51,289 nucleotides of DNA, from NCBI GenBank assembly GCA_050486405.1, contig JBJHDF010000026.1, forward strand, positions 1 to 51,289, given 5' to 3'. This document shows positions 40,239-47,750 of the stretch, piece after piece. A program made the translations under genes and the position numbers. Position 1 is the stretch's first letter; the number at the start of each line of letters is the position of its first letter. This DNA comes from JBJHDF01 sp050486405. GTDB taxonomy: Bacteria > Pseudomonadota > Gammaproteobacteria > Pseudomonadales > Cellvibrionaceae. The notes beneath the pieces were generated by a model. The model had not been told where the DNA came from. It ran no database searches and worked only from the letters and a program-made list of their open reading frames with translations.

Positions 40239-40970
40239 ATGAATCGCTCACTGCTTCTGATTGTATTCGCCCTGTTGCTGAGCAGTCCTGCTGCCGGCGG
40301 CCCCTTTGGCTTTGAGGCGGGCCTCGCCCGCTGGCATACCGATGCCCGCGGCGAACTTGGCTTTGACCATAGCGATATCCGCCGACTGGGCATCAGGGAC
40401 GACTGGCAGGGGTTTTACTACGTCAACCTGCAACACCCGCTGTATTTTCTGCCCAATATCAAGGTACAGCGTACCCGCCTGTCTCACGACGAGGGTGGCC
40501 TGTTGGAAGAAAACCTCAGTGTCAATCGGGAGACTTTTTTTGCCGGCGATACGGTGGCGCTGGCACTGGATTTGACCCACACCGACCTGACACTTTACTA
40601 CTCGTTCCTGGACAACTGGGTCAATGTGGATGTGGGTATTACCGTGCGCAAGTTTCGCGGCAGCGCTGATGTTTTTGGCGCAGAGACGGAGGACTCACGC
40701 AGCATTGACGACTGGATCCCCGCCATCTACGGCCACACCCGCTTTGATATTCCCTTTTCCGGCTGGGCAATAGGCGCAGAGGGGCATGTGGTTGCGTACG
40801 ATCGCAGCAGCATGCTCGATCTTCGCGCCATGGTGAGCTATGTGATCGACCCGATCTTTGGCCTGGGCTTTGAATTGGGCTACCGCTATCTGACCATGGA
40901 CCTGGACGAGAGTCTGCCTTACGACATCACTTACAGCGGGCCCTACGCCTCGGTCATTTTGCGGTTTTAG
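40239..40970 (+). CDS. TIGR04219 family outer-membrane beta-barrel protein
   Basis: 243 aa. Signal peptide at residues 1-20 (MNRSLLLIVFALLLSSPAAG). The mature start PFGFEAGLARWHTDARGELG and the strand pattern (LALDLTHTDLTLYYSFLDNWVNVDVGITVRKF, shortened here) match the TIGR04219 family as I recall it. Alternating strands continue to the terminal phenylalanine (ASVILRF), the usual barrel ending. Function unknown in the family. It starts 24 bases after the LysR gene on the same strand. Its TAG stop interlocks with the TAA stop of the convergent amidase gene in the shared sequence TTAG. Confidence 0.88.
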   Translation: MNRSLLLIVFALLLSSPAAGGPFGFEAGLARWHTDARGELGFDHSDIRRLGIRDDWQGFYYVNLQHPLYFLPNIKVQRTRLSHDEGGLLEENLSVNRETFFAGDTVALALDLTHTDLTLYYSFLDNWVNVDVGITVRKFRGSADVFGAETEDSRSIDDWIPAIYGHTRFDIPFSGWAIGAEGHVVAYDRSSMLDLRAMVSYVIDPIFGLGFELGYRYLTMDLDESLPYDITYSGPYASVILRF

Positions 40971-41755
40971 AACAATTGAAAATCGTCGGCGTCGAGATGC
41001 GCTGGAAAGGACGTACGATAATCCTGCAGGCGCTGCCAGTCCAGAGTGGTTACGAAGGCACCAGCGGCGCTGCCAGCCTGGAGCAAGGGCTCGCCATTCG
41101 GCGCAAAGACGGTACTGTCTCCTGCATAGTGTTGACCCTGAGCATCCTTGCCAATGCGATTCACCCCGGCCACATAAGCGAGGTTTTCGATGGCCCTGGC
41201 CTGTAACAGTCGATTCCAGTGCAGCGCGCGCGCCGCCGGCCAGTTGGCCACGTACAGACACAGATCGTAGTCGTTGCGATTGCGACTCCACACCGGAAAG
41301 CGCAGGTCGTAGCACACCAGGGGCATCACCCGCCAGCCGTTCAACTCCACTATCAGACGCTGTGTACCGCCGGTGTAGCGCTGGTGTTCGCCTGCCATGC
41401 GAAACAGATGACGCTTGTCGTACTGGCTGTAAGTCCCGTCCGGACGCATCCAGATCATACGGTTGAAGTGGCGCGTTTCACCCTGTACTTTTTCGCGTAC
41501 CACCAGACTCCCGGTAATGACCGCGTTCAGTTGCGCGGCCTGCTCGGCCAGCCACTGGTGAACGGGACCATCGGGTGCTTCCGCAAACTGACGGGCCGAT
41601 GCGCTGAAGCCGGTGGTGAATACTTCGGGAAGTACAATCAGGTCGCAGGCAAACAAGCCAGGAAGCAGACGTTCGCAATACCGCAGATTGGCCTGGGGAT
41701 CGTCTGCGACGATTGCATACTGGAGCAACCCCAGTTGCAGAGATTTTCCAGTCAT
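40967..41755 (-). CDS. Carbon-nitrogen hydrolase, omega-amidase (YafV/NIT2-like)
   Basis: 262 aa from ATG 41753-41755 (E. coli YafV 256). Nitrilase-fold enzyme with the Glu-Lys-Cys triad: Glu in IVLPEVFTTGFS near residue 42, Lys in SQYDKRHLFRMAGE near 108, and Cys in PLVCYDLRFPVWSR near 145. YDKRHLF and the GEHQRYTGG block are characteristic of omega-amidases that hydrolyse 2-oxoglutaramate or 2-oxosuccinamate, a repair step after glutamine transamination. The conserved VGVNRIGKD-type motif (AGVNRIGKDAQG) follows. It lies 22 bases after the epimerase gene and probably shares its transcript. Confidence 0.92.
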   Translation of the reverse strand: MTGKSLQLGLLQYAIVADDPQANLRYCERLLPGLFACDLIVLPEVFTTGFSASARQFAEAPDGPVHQWLAEQAAQLNAVITGSLVVREKVQGETRHFNRMIWMRPDGTYSQYDKRHLFRMAGEHQRYTGGTQRLIVELNGWRVMPLVCYDLRFPVWSRNRNDYDLCLYVANWPAARALHWNRLLQARAIENLAYVAGVNRIGKDAQGQHYAGDSTVFAPNGEPLLQAGSAAGAFVTTLDWQRLQDYRTSFPAHLDADDFQLF

Positions 41756-41777
41756 ACGCGTATCGCCACCTTGAAAA

Positions 41778-42737
41778 TTACGAGGAACTTTCGAGGCACC
41801 GGCCAGAATAACCGGCCGCCACTGCCGGCAATGCCTGCATCGCGGACAGGGGCGCGCACCAGCCAAGTATGCGACGCACTTCCGTAGCGTCTACCTCAAG
41901 AGAGCCACACAGTTGTTGAAACATACTGCCTCGGCCCAGCAGGGTCAATCCCCAGCGCAACATATTCGGCGGCACACTCAACAGGCGTGGCGTGTGCCCC
42001 ATGCCCAGTGCCAGCAGGCGTACCAGCTCTGGCGTGGCGATGCTGTCGGCATCCGCTACCAGAAAGGCACGGTTGGCCGCGGTCGGGTGGTGCAGGCAAT
42101 GCAGCAACAGATCCAACAGGTTGTCCAGCGCCAACAGGCTGCGGCGATTTTTGACGGCAGCCAACGGCAAGGGCCGGTTGTGTGCCACCCAGTGCAGTAA
42201 CCTGCGAAAATTTCCCGGCGCATCAACACCGTAGATCAAAGGGCAACGCAGGATAAGCCATTGCATATCCGCTGAGCTGCAAACTTCGCGCAAACCCAAT
42301 TCGGCCTGATATTTGCTCAAAGCATAAGGTGTATGGGGGGCAATGGCGGATGCTTCTGTCAAAGGTTTGAGCGCCGTGCTGGCACCGTGCACGCCAACCG
42401 TACTGATAAAAATAAAGCGCCGCACACCAGCGGCGGCGGCCTGCCGCGCCAAGTGGACAGTGCCCTGGGCATTGACCCGCTGATAGCCGTCAGGGCTAGC
42501 TGTGTCCTTATTATGGGCCTGGGCTGCGGTATGTATCACCACGTCGACACCGGACAAGGCGTCCTGCCACTCGGTATCGGGACCAATCTCACCAACCACC
42601 ACGCCTTCAATACCAGCAGCAAACGACAGCCTCTCCCGACGTACGGCGGCGCGAATAGAATAATGTCCGGCATCGGCGAGCGCTTGAACCAGGGCACTCC
42701 CAACAAACCCGGAAGCTCCGGTAACGAGTATTTGCAT
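41778..42737 (-). CDS. NAD-dependent sugar-nucleotide epimerase/reductase (WbpV-like)
   Basis: 319 aa from ATG 42735-42737; the longer frame runs into galU. It is an extended SDR: the Rossmann loop VTGASGFVGSALV is at residues 5-17, the catalytic Ser in FIFISTVGVHG near 108-118, and Tyr-x3-Lys in TPYALSKYQAE near 136-146. Proteins of this group in O-antigen loci (P. aeruginosa WbpV, Rhizobium WreQ) act as 4-reductases making UDP-QuiNAc after a WbpM-type dehydratase; the UDP-GlcNAc/Glc 4-epimerase reaction is the alternative. A WbpM-type gene lies 5 kb away, which favours the first. It starts 13 bases after galU. Confidence 0.85.
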   Translation of the reverse strand: MQILVTGASGFVGSALVQALADAGHYSIRAAVRRERLSFAAGIEGVVVGEIGPDTEWQDALSGVDVVIHTAAQAHNKDTASPDGYQRVNAQGTVHLARQAAAAGVRRFIFISTVGVHGASTALKPLTEASAIAPHTPYALSKYQAELGLREVCSSADMQWLILRCPLIYGVDAPGNFRRLLHWVAHNRPLPLAAVKNRRSLLALDNLLDLLLHCLHHPTAANRAFLVADADSIATPELVRLLALGMGHTPRLLSVPPNMLRWGLTLLGRGSMFQQLCGSLEVDATEVRRILGWCAPLSAMQALPAVAAGYSGRCLESSS

Positions 42738-42750
42738 GGTCGGCTCTGGG

Positions 42751-43644
42751 CTAGTTGCAAACCTTCTCCCGCAGCAAGCGCCCGAAGCGCTCGCCGATAT
42801 CCGGGTGGTGCAGAGCATAGGTGACGTTGGCCAGCATGTAGCCTGTCTTGGAGCCGCAATCGTGGCTGCGACCGACAATCTGATAAGCCTCTACCGTTTC
42901 GCTGGCGATCAGCGCGTCTATGGCATCGGTAAGCTGGATCTCGCCGCCGGCACCGGGCCGGGTTTTTGCCAGCAGATCCCAGGTTTGATGGGACAGGATA
43001 TAGCGACCGACAATGGCCAGATTGGAAGGTGCCTCTTCGCGCTTGGGTTTCTCCACCAGCCGGGAGATGGCAGCCACTTCACCCGGCCCCATCTTGGCAC
43101 CGGAGCAGTCGGCCACCCCGTATTTTTGCACCTGCTCCCAGGGCACCTCTTCCACCAGAATCTGGTTGTGACCAGTACTGTTGTAGCGATTGACCATGGC
43201 GGCGAGATTGTCCCTGTTGACGTCGCTGACAGTGTAGTCCACCAGTACATCGGGCAGCAGTACCGCAAAGGGTTCGTTGCCCACCACAGGCCAGGCACAG
43301 GAAATGGCGTGTCCCAAACCCCTGGCCTCGGCCTGGCGCACGGAGATCACGGTGAGCCCCGGCGGCGTAATGGACCGGACTTCCTCCAGCAGCGAACGCT
43401 TGAGGCGCGATTCCAGTTGGGCTTCCAGCTCAAAACTGGTGTCGAAGTGGTTTTCGATGGAGTTCTTACTGGCGTGGGTTACCAGCACAATTTCCTTGAT
43501 GCCGGCGGCAGCGGCCTCCTCCACCACATACTGAATAAGGGGTTTATCCACCACCGGCAACATTTCCTTGGGAATCGCCTTGGTGGCCGGCAGCATTCTC
43601 GTGCCGAGACCGGCAACGGGAATCACCGCTTTTTTGATCTTCAT
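42751..43644 (-). CDS. galU: UTP--glucose-1-phosphate uridylyltransferase
   Basis: Makes UDP-glucose from UTP and glucose 1-phosphate for surface polysaccharides and trehalose. 297 aa. The nucleotide-binding start is KAVIPVAGLGTRMLPATKAIPKEMLPVVDKP (shown in part: AGLGTRMLPATKAIPKEML at about 11-29). VLLPDVLVDY near 130 holds the metal-binding Asp. LVEKPKREEAPSNLAIVGRY near 195 and ALIASETVEAYQIVGRSHD-type C-terminal sequence are typical. GAGGGG precedes the ATG. It follows the phosphomannomutase gene by 23 bases. Confidence 0.97.
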   Translation of the reverse strand: MKIKKAVIPVAGLGTRMLPATKAIPKEMLPVVDKPLIQYVVEEAAAAGIKEIVLVTHASKNSIENHFDTSFELEAQLESRLKRSLLEEVRSITPPGLTVISVRQAEARGLGHAISCAWPVVGNEPFAVLLPDVLVDYTVSDVNRDNLAAMVNRYNSTGHNQILVEEVPWEQVQKYGVADCSGAKMGPGEVAAISRLVEKPKREEAPSNLAIVGRYILSHQTWDLLAKTRPGAGGEIQLTDAIDALIASETVEAYQIVGRSHDCGSKTGYMLANVTYALHHPDIGERFGRLLREKVCN

Positions 43645-43667
43645 GACAAACCCCTCGTTTTCATTAC

Positions 43668-45017
43668 TTATTCCAGCAGTGCCAGAATCTCCTCGGTCTT
43701 GGCCTTGACCAGTTCGGCATCACCGCGGCTTTCCACGTTCAGGCGCACCACTGGTTCGGTGTTGGACATGCGCAGGTTGAAACGCCAGTTGTCAAATTCC
43801 AGACTGATACCGTCGGTGCGATCCAAGCTCAGGGCGTCGGCCCGATACCGAGCCAATACTTTTTCGATCGCCACTCGCGCGTCAGCCACTTCGCGGTTGA
43901 TTTCGCCGGGCGACGGAAAACGGGCAATGCAATCGGCCAGTTGCGCCGACAAGGGCTTGCCCTTGGTGCAGATCAGCTCCGCCACCAGCAGCCAGGGCAC
44001 CATACCGCTGTCGCAATAGGCAAAATCCCGGAAATAATGGTGGGCGCTCATCTCACCACCGTAAATGGCGTCTTCCTGACGCATCCGTTCCTTGATAAAC
44101 GAATGCCCGGTTTTCGATTGCACCGCTTTGCCGCCAAAGCGCTGGGCAATATCCATGGTATTCCAGATGAGGCGCGGGTCGTGAATCACGGTACTGCCCG
44201 GCACCTTGCGCAAAAACGCTTCCGCCAGCAGGCCAACGATGTAGTAGCCTTCGGTGAAATCGCCCTTTTCGTCGAACAGGAAACAGCGATCAAAGTCGCC
44301 GTCCCAGGCAATACCCATATCGGCTTTGTGCTCGATCACCGCTGCGCGGGTGGAGTGACGATTTTCCGGCAGGAGGGGATTGGGAATGCCGTTGGGGAAG
44401 TTACCATCCGGCTCATGGTGAACCTTGATGAATTCAAAAGGCAGAAACTCCTCCAGGGCATCAATCACATGACCAGCGGCGCCGTTGCCGGCATTGACCA
44501 CCAGCTTCAGCGGCTTGAGATTCTGCCCATCGATATAGGTCAGCAGGTGCTGCACATATTCGCGCAGGGTACTTTGCTGGCGATAGCTGCCCCGTTTGCT
44601 CTCCGCTACCGGCGCGAAGTTGTTCTCTTCGGCCAGTCGCTGTATTTCGTGCAGGCCGCTGTCGCCGCTGATGGGACGCGAGCCCTCGCGCACCATCTTC
44701 AAACCGTTGTAATCGATGGGGTTGTGACTGGCGGTTACTACTATACCGCCGTCGGTTTTCAGGTGTGTGGTGGCAAAATAGATCTCTTCGGTGCCGCACA
44801 TGCCGATATCGATCACATCAGCGCCACAGTCCTGCAACCCACGGCTAAGGGCCTGCTTCAAGGCTTCGCTGGTCAAGCGCACATCGCCGCCCACCACCAC
44901 GGTTTTGGGTTTGAGAAATTCGCCGTAGGCCCGGCCGATGCGGTAGACAATATCCTCGTTCAGCTCTTCGCCCAGTTTGCCGCGAATGTCGTAGGCCTTA
45001 AAGCAAGTCAGTTTCAT
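43668..45017 (-). CDS. manB: Phosphomannomutase (CpsG/ManB type)
   Basis: Interconverts mannose 6- and 1-phosphate for GDP-mannose and derived sugars. 449 aa from ATG 45015-45017; the upstream 24 residues of the open frame are Cys/Trp-rich and unlike the family. It is very similar to E. coli CpsG throughout. The active-site phosphoserine is in VTASHNPIDYNGLK near 94-107, the metal loop is DGDFDRCFLFDE near 235, GGEMSAHHYF near 320 binds sugar, and FNLRMSNTEPVVRLN near 418 binds phosphate. That resemblance favours phosphomannomutase over the dual-function AlgC. It heads manB-galU-epimerase-amidase. Confidence 0.93.
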   Translation of the reverse strand: MKLTCFKAYDIRGKLGEELNEDIVYRIGRAYGEFLKPKTVVVGGDVRLTSEALKQALSRGLQDCGADVIDIGMCGTEEIYFATTHLKTDGGIVVTASHNPIDYNGLKMVREGSRPISGDSGLHEIQRLAEENNFAPVAESKRGSYRQQSTLREYVQHLLTYIDGQNLKPLKLVVNAGNGAAGHVIDALEEFLPFEFIKVHHEPDGNFPNGIPNPLLPENRHSTRAAVIEHKADMGIAWDGDFDRCFLFDEKGDFTEGYYIVGLLAEAFLRKVPGSTVIHDPRLIWNTMDIAQRFGGKAVQSKTGHSFIKERMRQEDAIYGGEMSAHHYFRDFAYCDSGMVPWLLVAELICTKGKPLSAQLADCIARFPSPGEINREVADARVAIEKVLARYRADALSLDRTDGISLEFDNWRFNLRMSNTEPVVRLNVESRGDAELVKAKTEEILALLE

Positions 45018-45095
45018 AAAATTTATCCGTAGCCACGCACAATGGCATATCGTTTGTCGTGAAAGATAGCAATTTTCAAGCCAGCACACCTTCGG

Positions 45096-45166
45096 GCCCC
45101 AGCAAGGGGCTGTCCAACGCCCAACGGGCGCCCAACCGGGGGCTCATTGTGCGCCAAATCGGCGCA
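45096..45166. repeat. Three small hairpins in the manB-htpG spacer
   Basis: GCCCC/GGGGC (45096-45110), CGCCC/GGGCG (45118-45130) and TGCGCC/GGCGCA (45150-45166) stand one after another in the 216-base spacer between htpG and manB. No T-run follows on the minus strand. They may slow or end htpG transcription, or be degenerate repeat material. Confidence 0.45.
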
Positions 45167-45233
45167 TGCAGGCAACAGTGACTACAACCTGCACCGGTTT
45201 GGCGACTTCGGACTTGGCAGTTGCAACACGCCG

Positions 45234-47138
45234 TCAGTTACTCATTTCCAGCAACAGACGGTTGAGGCGCTGTACATAGGCGGCCGGGTCTTCCAGTTGC
45301 GCACCTTCGGCCAGGTTGGCCTGATCGAATAGAATGCGCGCCAGGTCGCCAAAGCGACCGTCGTTGGTCTCGCCCTCCAGCTTCTGCACCAGTGGATGCT
45401 GAGGGTTCAGCTCGAAAATCGGTTTGGATTCGGGCAATTTCTGACCGGCGGATTCCAGAATACGCCGCATCTGGGCACCCATCTCATGCTCCGGCACCAC
45501 CACGCAGGCGGGCGACTCGGTGAGGCGGTGCGTGATGCGCACTTCGGCCACCTGATCGCCCAGCTCGGTTTTCACCCGTTCCAGCAGCGGCTTGAGCTTT
45601 TCAGCCTCTTCTTCCTTGGCCTTTTTCTCCTCCTCGTTGTCCAGATCACCAAGATCCAGTTCGCCCTTGCCCACATCCTGCAGCGACTTGCCCTTGTACT
45701 CCATCAGGTGGCTCATCAGCCACTCATCTACCCGATCCCAGAGCAACAGCACTTCGATGCCCTTTTTGCGGAACACTTCCAGGTGCGGGCTGTTCTTGGC
45801 GGTGTTGAAATTTTCGGCGGCGATGTAGTAAATCCTGTCCTGACCCTCCCTCATGCGCTCAATGTAGGCATCCAGAGACTGATTCTGTTCCGGCTGATTG
45901 GTGTGGGTGGAAGAAAACCGCAACAATTCCGCAATCTTTTCGCGGTTGGCGTAGTCTTCCGCCGGGCCTTCCTTGAGCACCTGCCCGAACTCCTGCCAGA
46001 AGGCGGCGTACTGCTCGGGTTCCTTTTTCGCCATTTTCGACAGCATATCCAGCACCCGCTTGGTGAGCGCGCTGCGCATAGTGTCGATATTGGGGTCCTT
46101 CTGCAGAATCTCCCGGGAAACATTCAGTGACAGATCGTTGGAGTCCACCACACCCTTGACGAAACGCAGATACAGCGGCAGAAACTGCTCGGCGTCGTCC
46201 ATGATGAAGGTGCGCTGCACATAGAGCTTCAGACCGCGGGCACCATCGCGGTTGTAGAGGTCAAAGGGTGCCCGGGAAGGAATGTACAGCAGGCTGGTGT
46301 AATCCAGGTTACCTTCCACCCGGTTGTGGCTCCAGGTGAGCGGATCGCTGAAATCGTGGCTGACGTGCTTATAGAACTCCTTGTACTCGTCGTCGCTGAT
46401 ATCCGAACGCGAGCGGGTCCACAGTGCAGTGGCGGTATTGATCACCTCGTCTTCCGGCGCCTTGCTCTCCTCGTCCTCGCCACTGTCCGTGGGCTTCCGC
46501 ATGACGATGGGGATGGCGATGTGATCGGAATACTTCTTGACGATACTGCGCAGGCGCCAGTGATCGGCAAACTCCAGGGCTTCCTCACGCAGGTGCAGCA
46601 CCACGGTGGTACCGCGCTCGGCCTTTTCCACCGTCTCGACACTGTACTCGGCCTCGCCGGCGCTCTCCCAGTGTACGCCCTCGGCAGCAGGCAACCCGGC
46701 CCGGCGGGTGAACACCTCCACCCGATCCGCGACGATAAACGAAGAATAGAAGCCCACCCCGAACTGACCGATCAGGTGGGAGTCTTTTTTCTGGTCGCCG
46801 GTCAGCTTCTGCAGAAACTGGGCGGTACCGGACTTGGCGATGGTGCCCAGGTGGTCCACCACTTCATCCCGGGACATACCGATGCCGTTGTCGCTGACGG
46901 TCAGGGTTCTGGCGTCCTTATCAAAGCTGATGCGGATTTTCAGCTCGCTGTCGCCCTCGAACAGGCTGTCGTCGGACACAGCCTCGAAGCGCAGCTTGTC
47001 GGCGGCGTCCGAAGCGTTGGAAATCAGCTCGCGCAGAAAGATCTCGCGGTTGGAATAGAGTGAGTGGATCATCAGGTGCAGCAGCTGCTTGGCTTCGGTT
47101 TCGAAGCCCCTGGTCTCTTTGTGTGCTTCCACAGTCAT
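45234..47138 (-). CDS. htpG: Chaperone HtpG (Hsp90)
   Basis: ATP-dependent cytosolic chaperone. 634 aa, full length. The N-terminal GHKL ATPase domain shows ELISNASDAADKLR near 38-51 with the catalytic Glu and Asn, TVSDNGIGMSRDEV near 83-96, and the lid glycines in IGQFGVGFYSSFIV near 123. The middle domain includes the conserved Arg in LNVSREILQ near 345. The C-terminal dimerisation domain ends PAAYVQRLNRLLLEMSN, without the eukaryotic MEEVD tail. No heat-shock promoter was identified in the 195 bases up to the tRNA gene. Confidence 0.98.
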   Translation of the reverse strand: MTVEAHKETRGFETEAKQLLHLMIHSLYSNREIFLRELISNASDAADKLRFEAVSDDSLFEGDSELKIRISFDKDARTLTVSDNGIGMSRDEVVDHLGTIAKSGTAQFLQKLTGDQKKDSHLIGQFGVGFYSSFIVADRVEVFTRRAGLPAAEGVHWESAGEAEYSVETVEKAERGTTVVLHLREEALEFADHWRLRSIVKKYSDHIAIPIVMRKPTDSGEDEESKAPEDEVINTATALWTRSRSDISDDEYKEFYKHVSHDFSDPLTWSHNRVEGNLDYTSLLYIPSRAPFDLYNRDGARGLKLYVQRTFIMDDAEQFLPLYLRFVKGVVDSNDLSLNVSREILQKDPNIDTMRSALTKRVLDMLSKMAKKEPEQYAAFWQEFGQVLKEGPAEDYANREKIAELLRFSSTHTNQPEQNQSLDAYIERMREGQDRIYYIAAENFNTAKNSPHLEVFRKKGIEVLLLWDRVDEWLMSHLMEYKGKSLQDVGKGELDLGDLDNEEEKKAKEEEAEKLKPLLERVKTELGDQVAEVRITHRLTESPACVVVPEHEMGAQMRRILESAGQKLPESKPIFELNPQHPLVQKLEGETNDGRFGDLARILFDQANLAEGAQLEDPAAYVQRLNRLLLEMSN

Positions 47139-47271
47139 TGGTACGAACTCCCGGCAAAATCCAATACAGGCGGGAGCTAGATGGGGGCTGCAATCGGGAA
47201 ATTCAAGGATGTCAGAGCCGTTTGCGGCGTCGCGGAACGGCCCTCATACCGGCCATCAACAAGGGAGGCAT

Positions 47272-47301
47272 AAAAAATCCCGGCGACGATCCATCACCGG
47301 G
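47272..47301 (-). terminator. Intrinsic terminator after tRNA-Val
   Basis: On the minus strand CCCGG and CCGGG enclose a 13-base loop and run into ATTTTTT. It lies 33 bases past the tRNA 3' end and upstream of htpG. Confidence 0.75.
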
Positions 47302-47333
47302 ACTCCTTATAACACACTGATTTACAAAGAATT

Positions 47334-47410
47334 TGGTAGGCACGATTGGATTTGAACCAACGACCCCCACCATGTCAAGGTGGTGCTCTAACCAACTGAG
47401 CTACGTGCCT
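47334..47410 (-). tRNA. tRNA-Val (anticodon GAC), CCA encoded
   Basis: A complete 77-base cloverleaf on the minus strand. The acceptor AGGCACG pairs with CGTGCCT, followed by discriminator A and a genomic CCA. The D-arm reads GCTCAGTTGGTTAGAGC. The anticodon arm is CCACC, loop TTGACAT, GGTGG, giving anticodon GAC, which reads GUC and GUU. The T-arm is GTTGG, TTCAAAT, CCAAT. Apart from the acceptor stem it is almost the same as E. coli tRNA-Val(GAC). No promoter is obvious directly upstream, where long hairpins occur instead. Confidence 0.96.
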
Positions 47411-47750
47411 TTCTATTTACCGAGAGTTCAAAATCTTCCTGATTCTGAACTCTCGGTCGCCCGGCAAAGCCCGCGAAAATACGCGGATTTCCTTGCCTTT
47501 GCCGGGCTCGCATGGGCCGCTGGCCCATGGGCAGCGCTTCCGTGCGCTGCTGGTACCTTCGTAGGTGCCTGGCTGCGGGTCGCTCTGTAAGTGTCACCCG
47601 TGCAGGGCGCGAACTTTAGCAAGAGTTGAGGGCCCAGACAAGCCCGGGAGCGCGCCGGAGCGGCAGAACCGTGGTAAACTGCCCGCTGCCCCAGCAATGA
47701 CGGGGCTGGCCGGGCCGACAGGCCCCCGGAAATCATACCCCAGGACAACC
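47411..47750. other. Structured spacer between tRNA-Val and the WbpM-type gene
   Basis: 340 bases without a convincing gene. The left half (47419-47560) is a row of hairpins described separately. The right half (47560-47750) is GC-rich and leads to the GTG start of the dehydratase gene, preceded by AGGA. The dehydratase promoter should lie here; GTGGTAAACT near 47670 could supply a -10 box, but I could not fix a matching -35. Confidence 0.5.
47419..47457. repeat. 16-bp hairpin 8 bases upstream of tRNA-Val
   Basis: ACCGAGAGTTCA (47419-47430) and TGAACTCTCGGT (47446-47457) are perfectly complementary. After one mismatch, AATC and GATT extend the stem to 16 pairs with a 5-base loop. It is the first of several hairpins; next come CCCGGCAAAG/CTTTGCCGGG with an inner CCGCG/CGCGG, then CATGGGCC/GGCCCATG and GCAGCGC/GCGCTGC. 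Confidence 0.7.

Noticed and set aside
47565..47750. Upstream extension of the WbpM-type protein
   Set aside because: It has Cys/Arg/Pro-rich sequence unlike the family; GTG 47751 has a ribosome binding site and leads into the first membrane helix.
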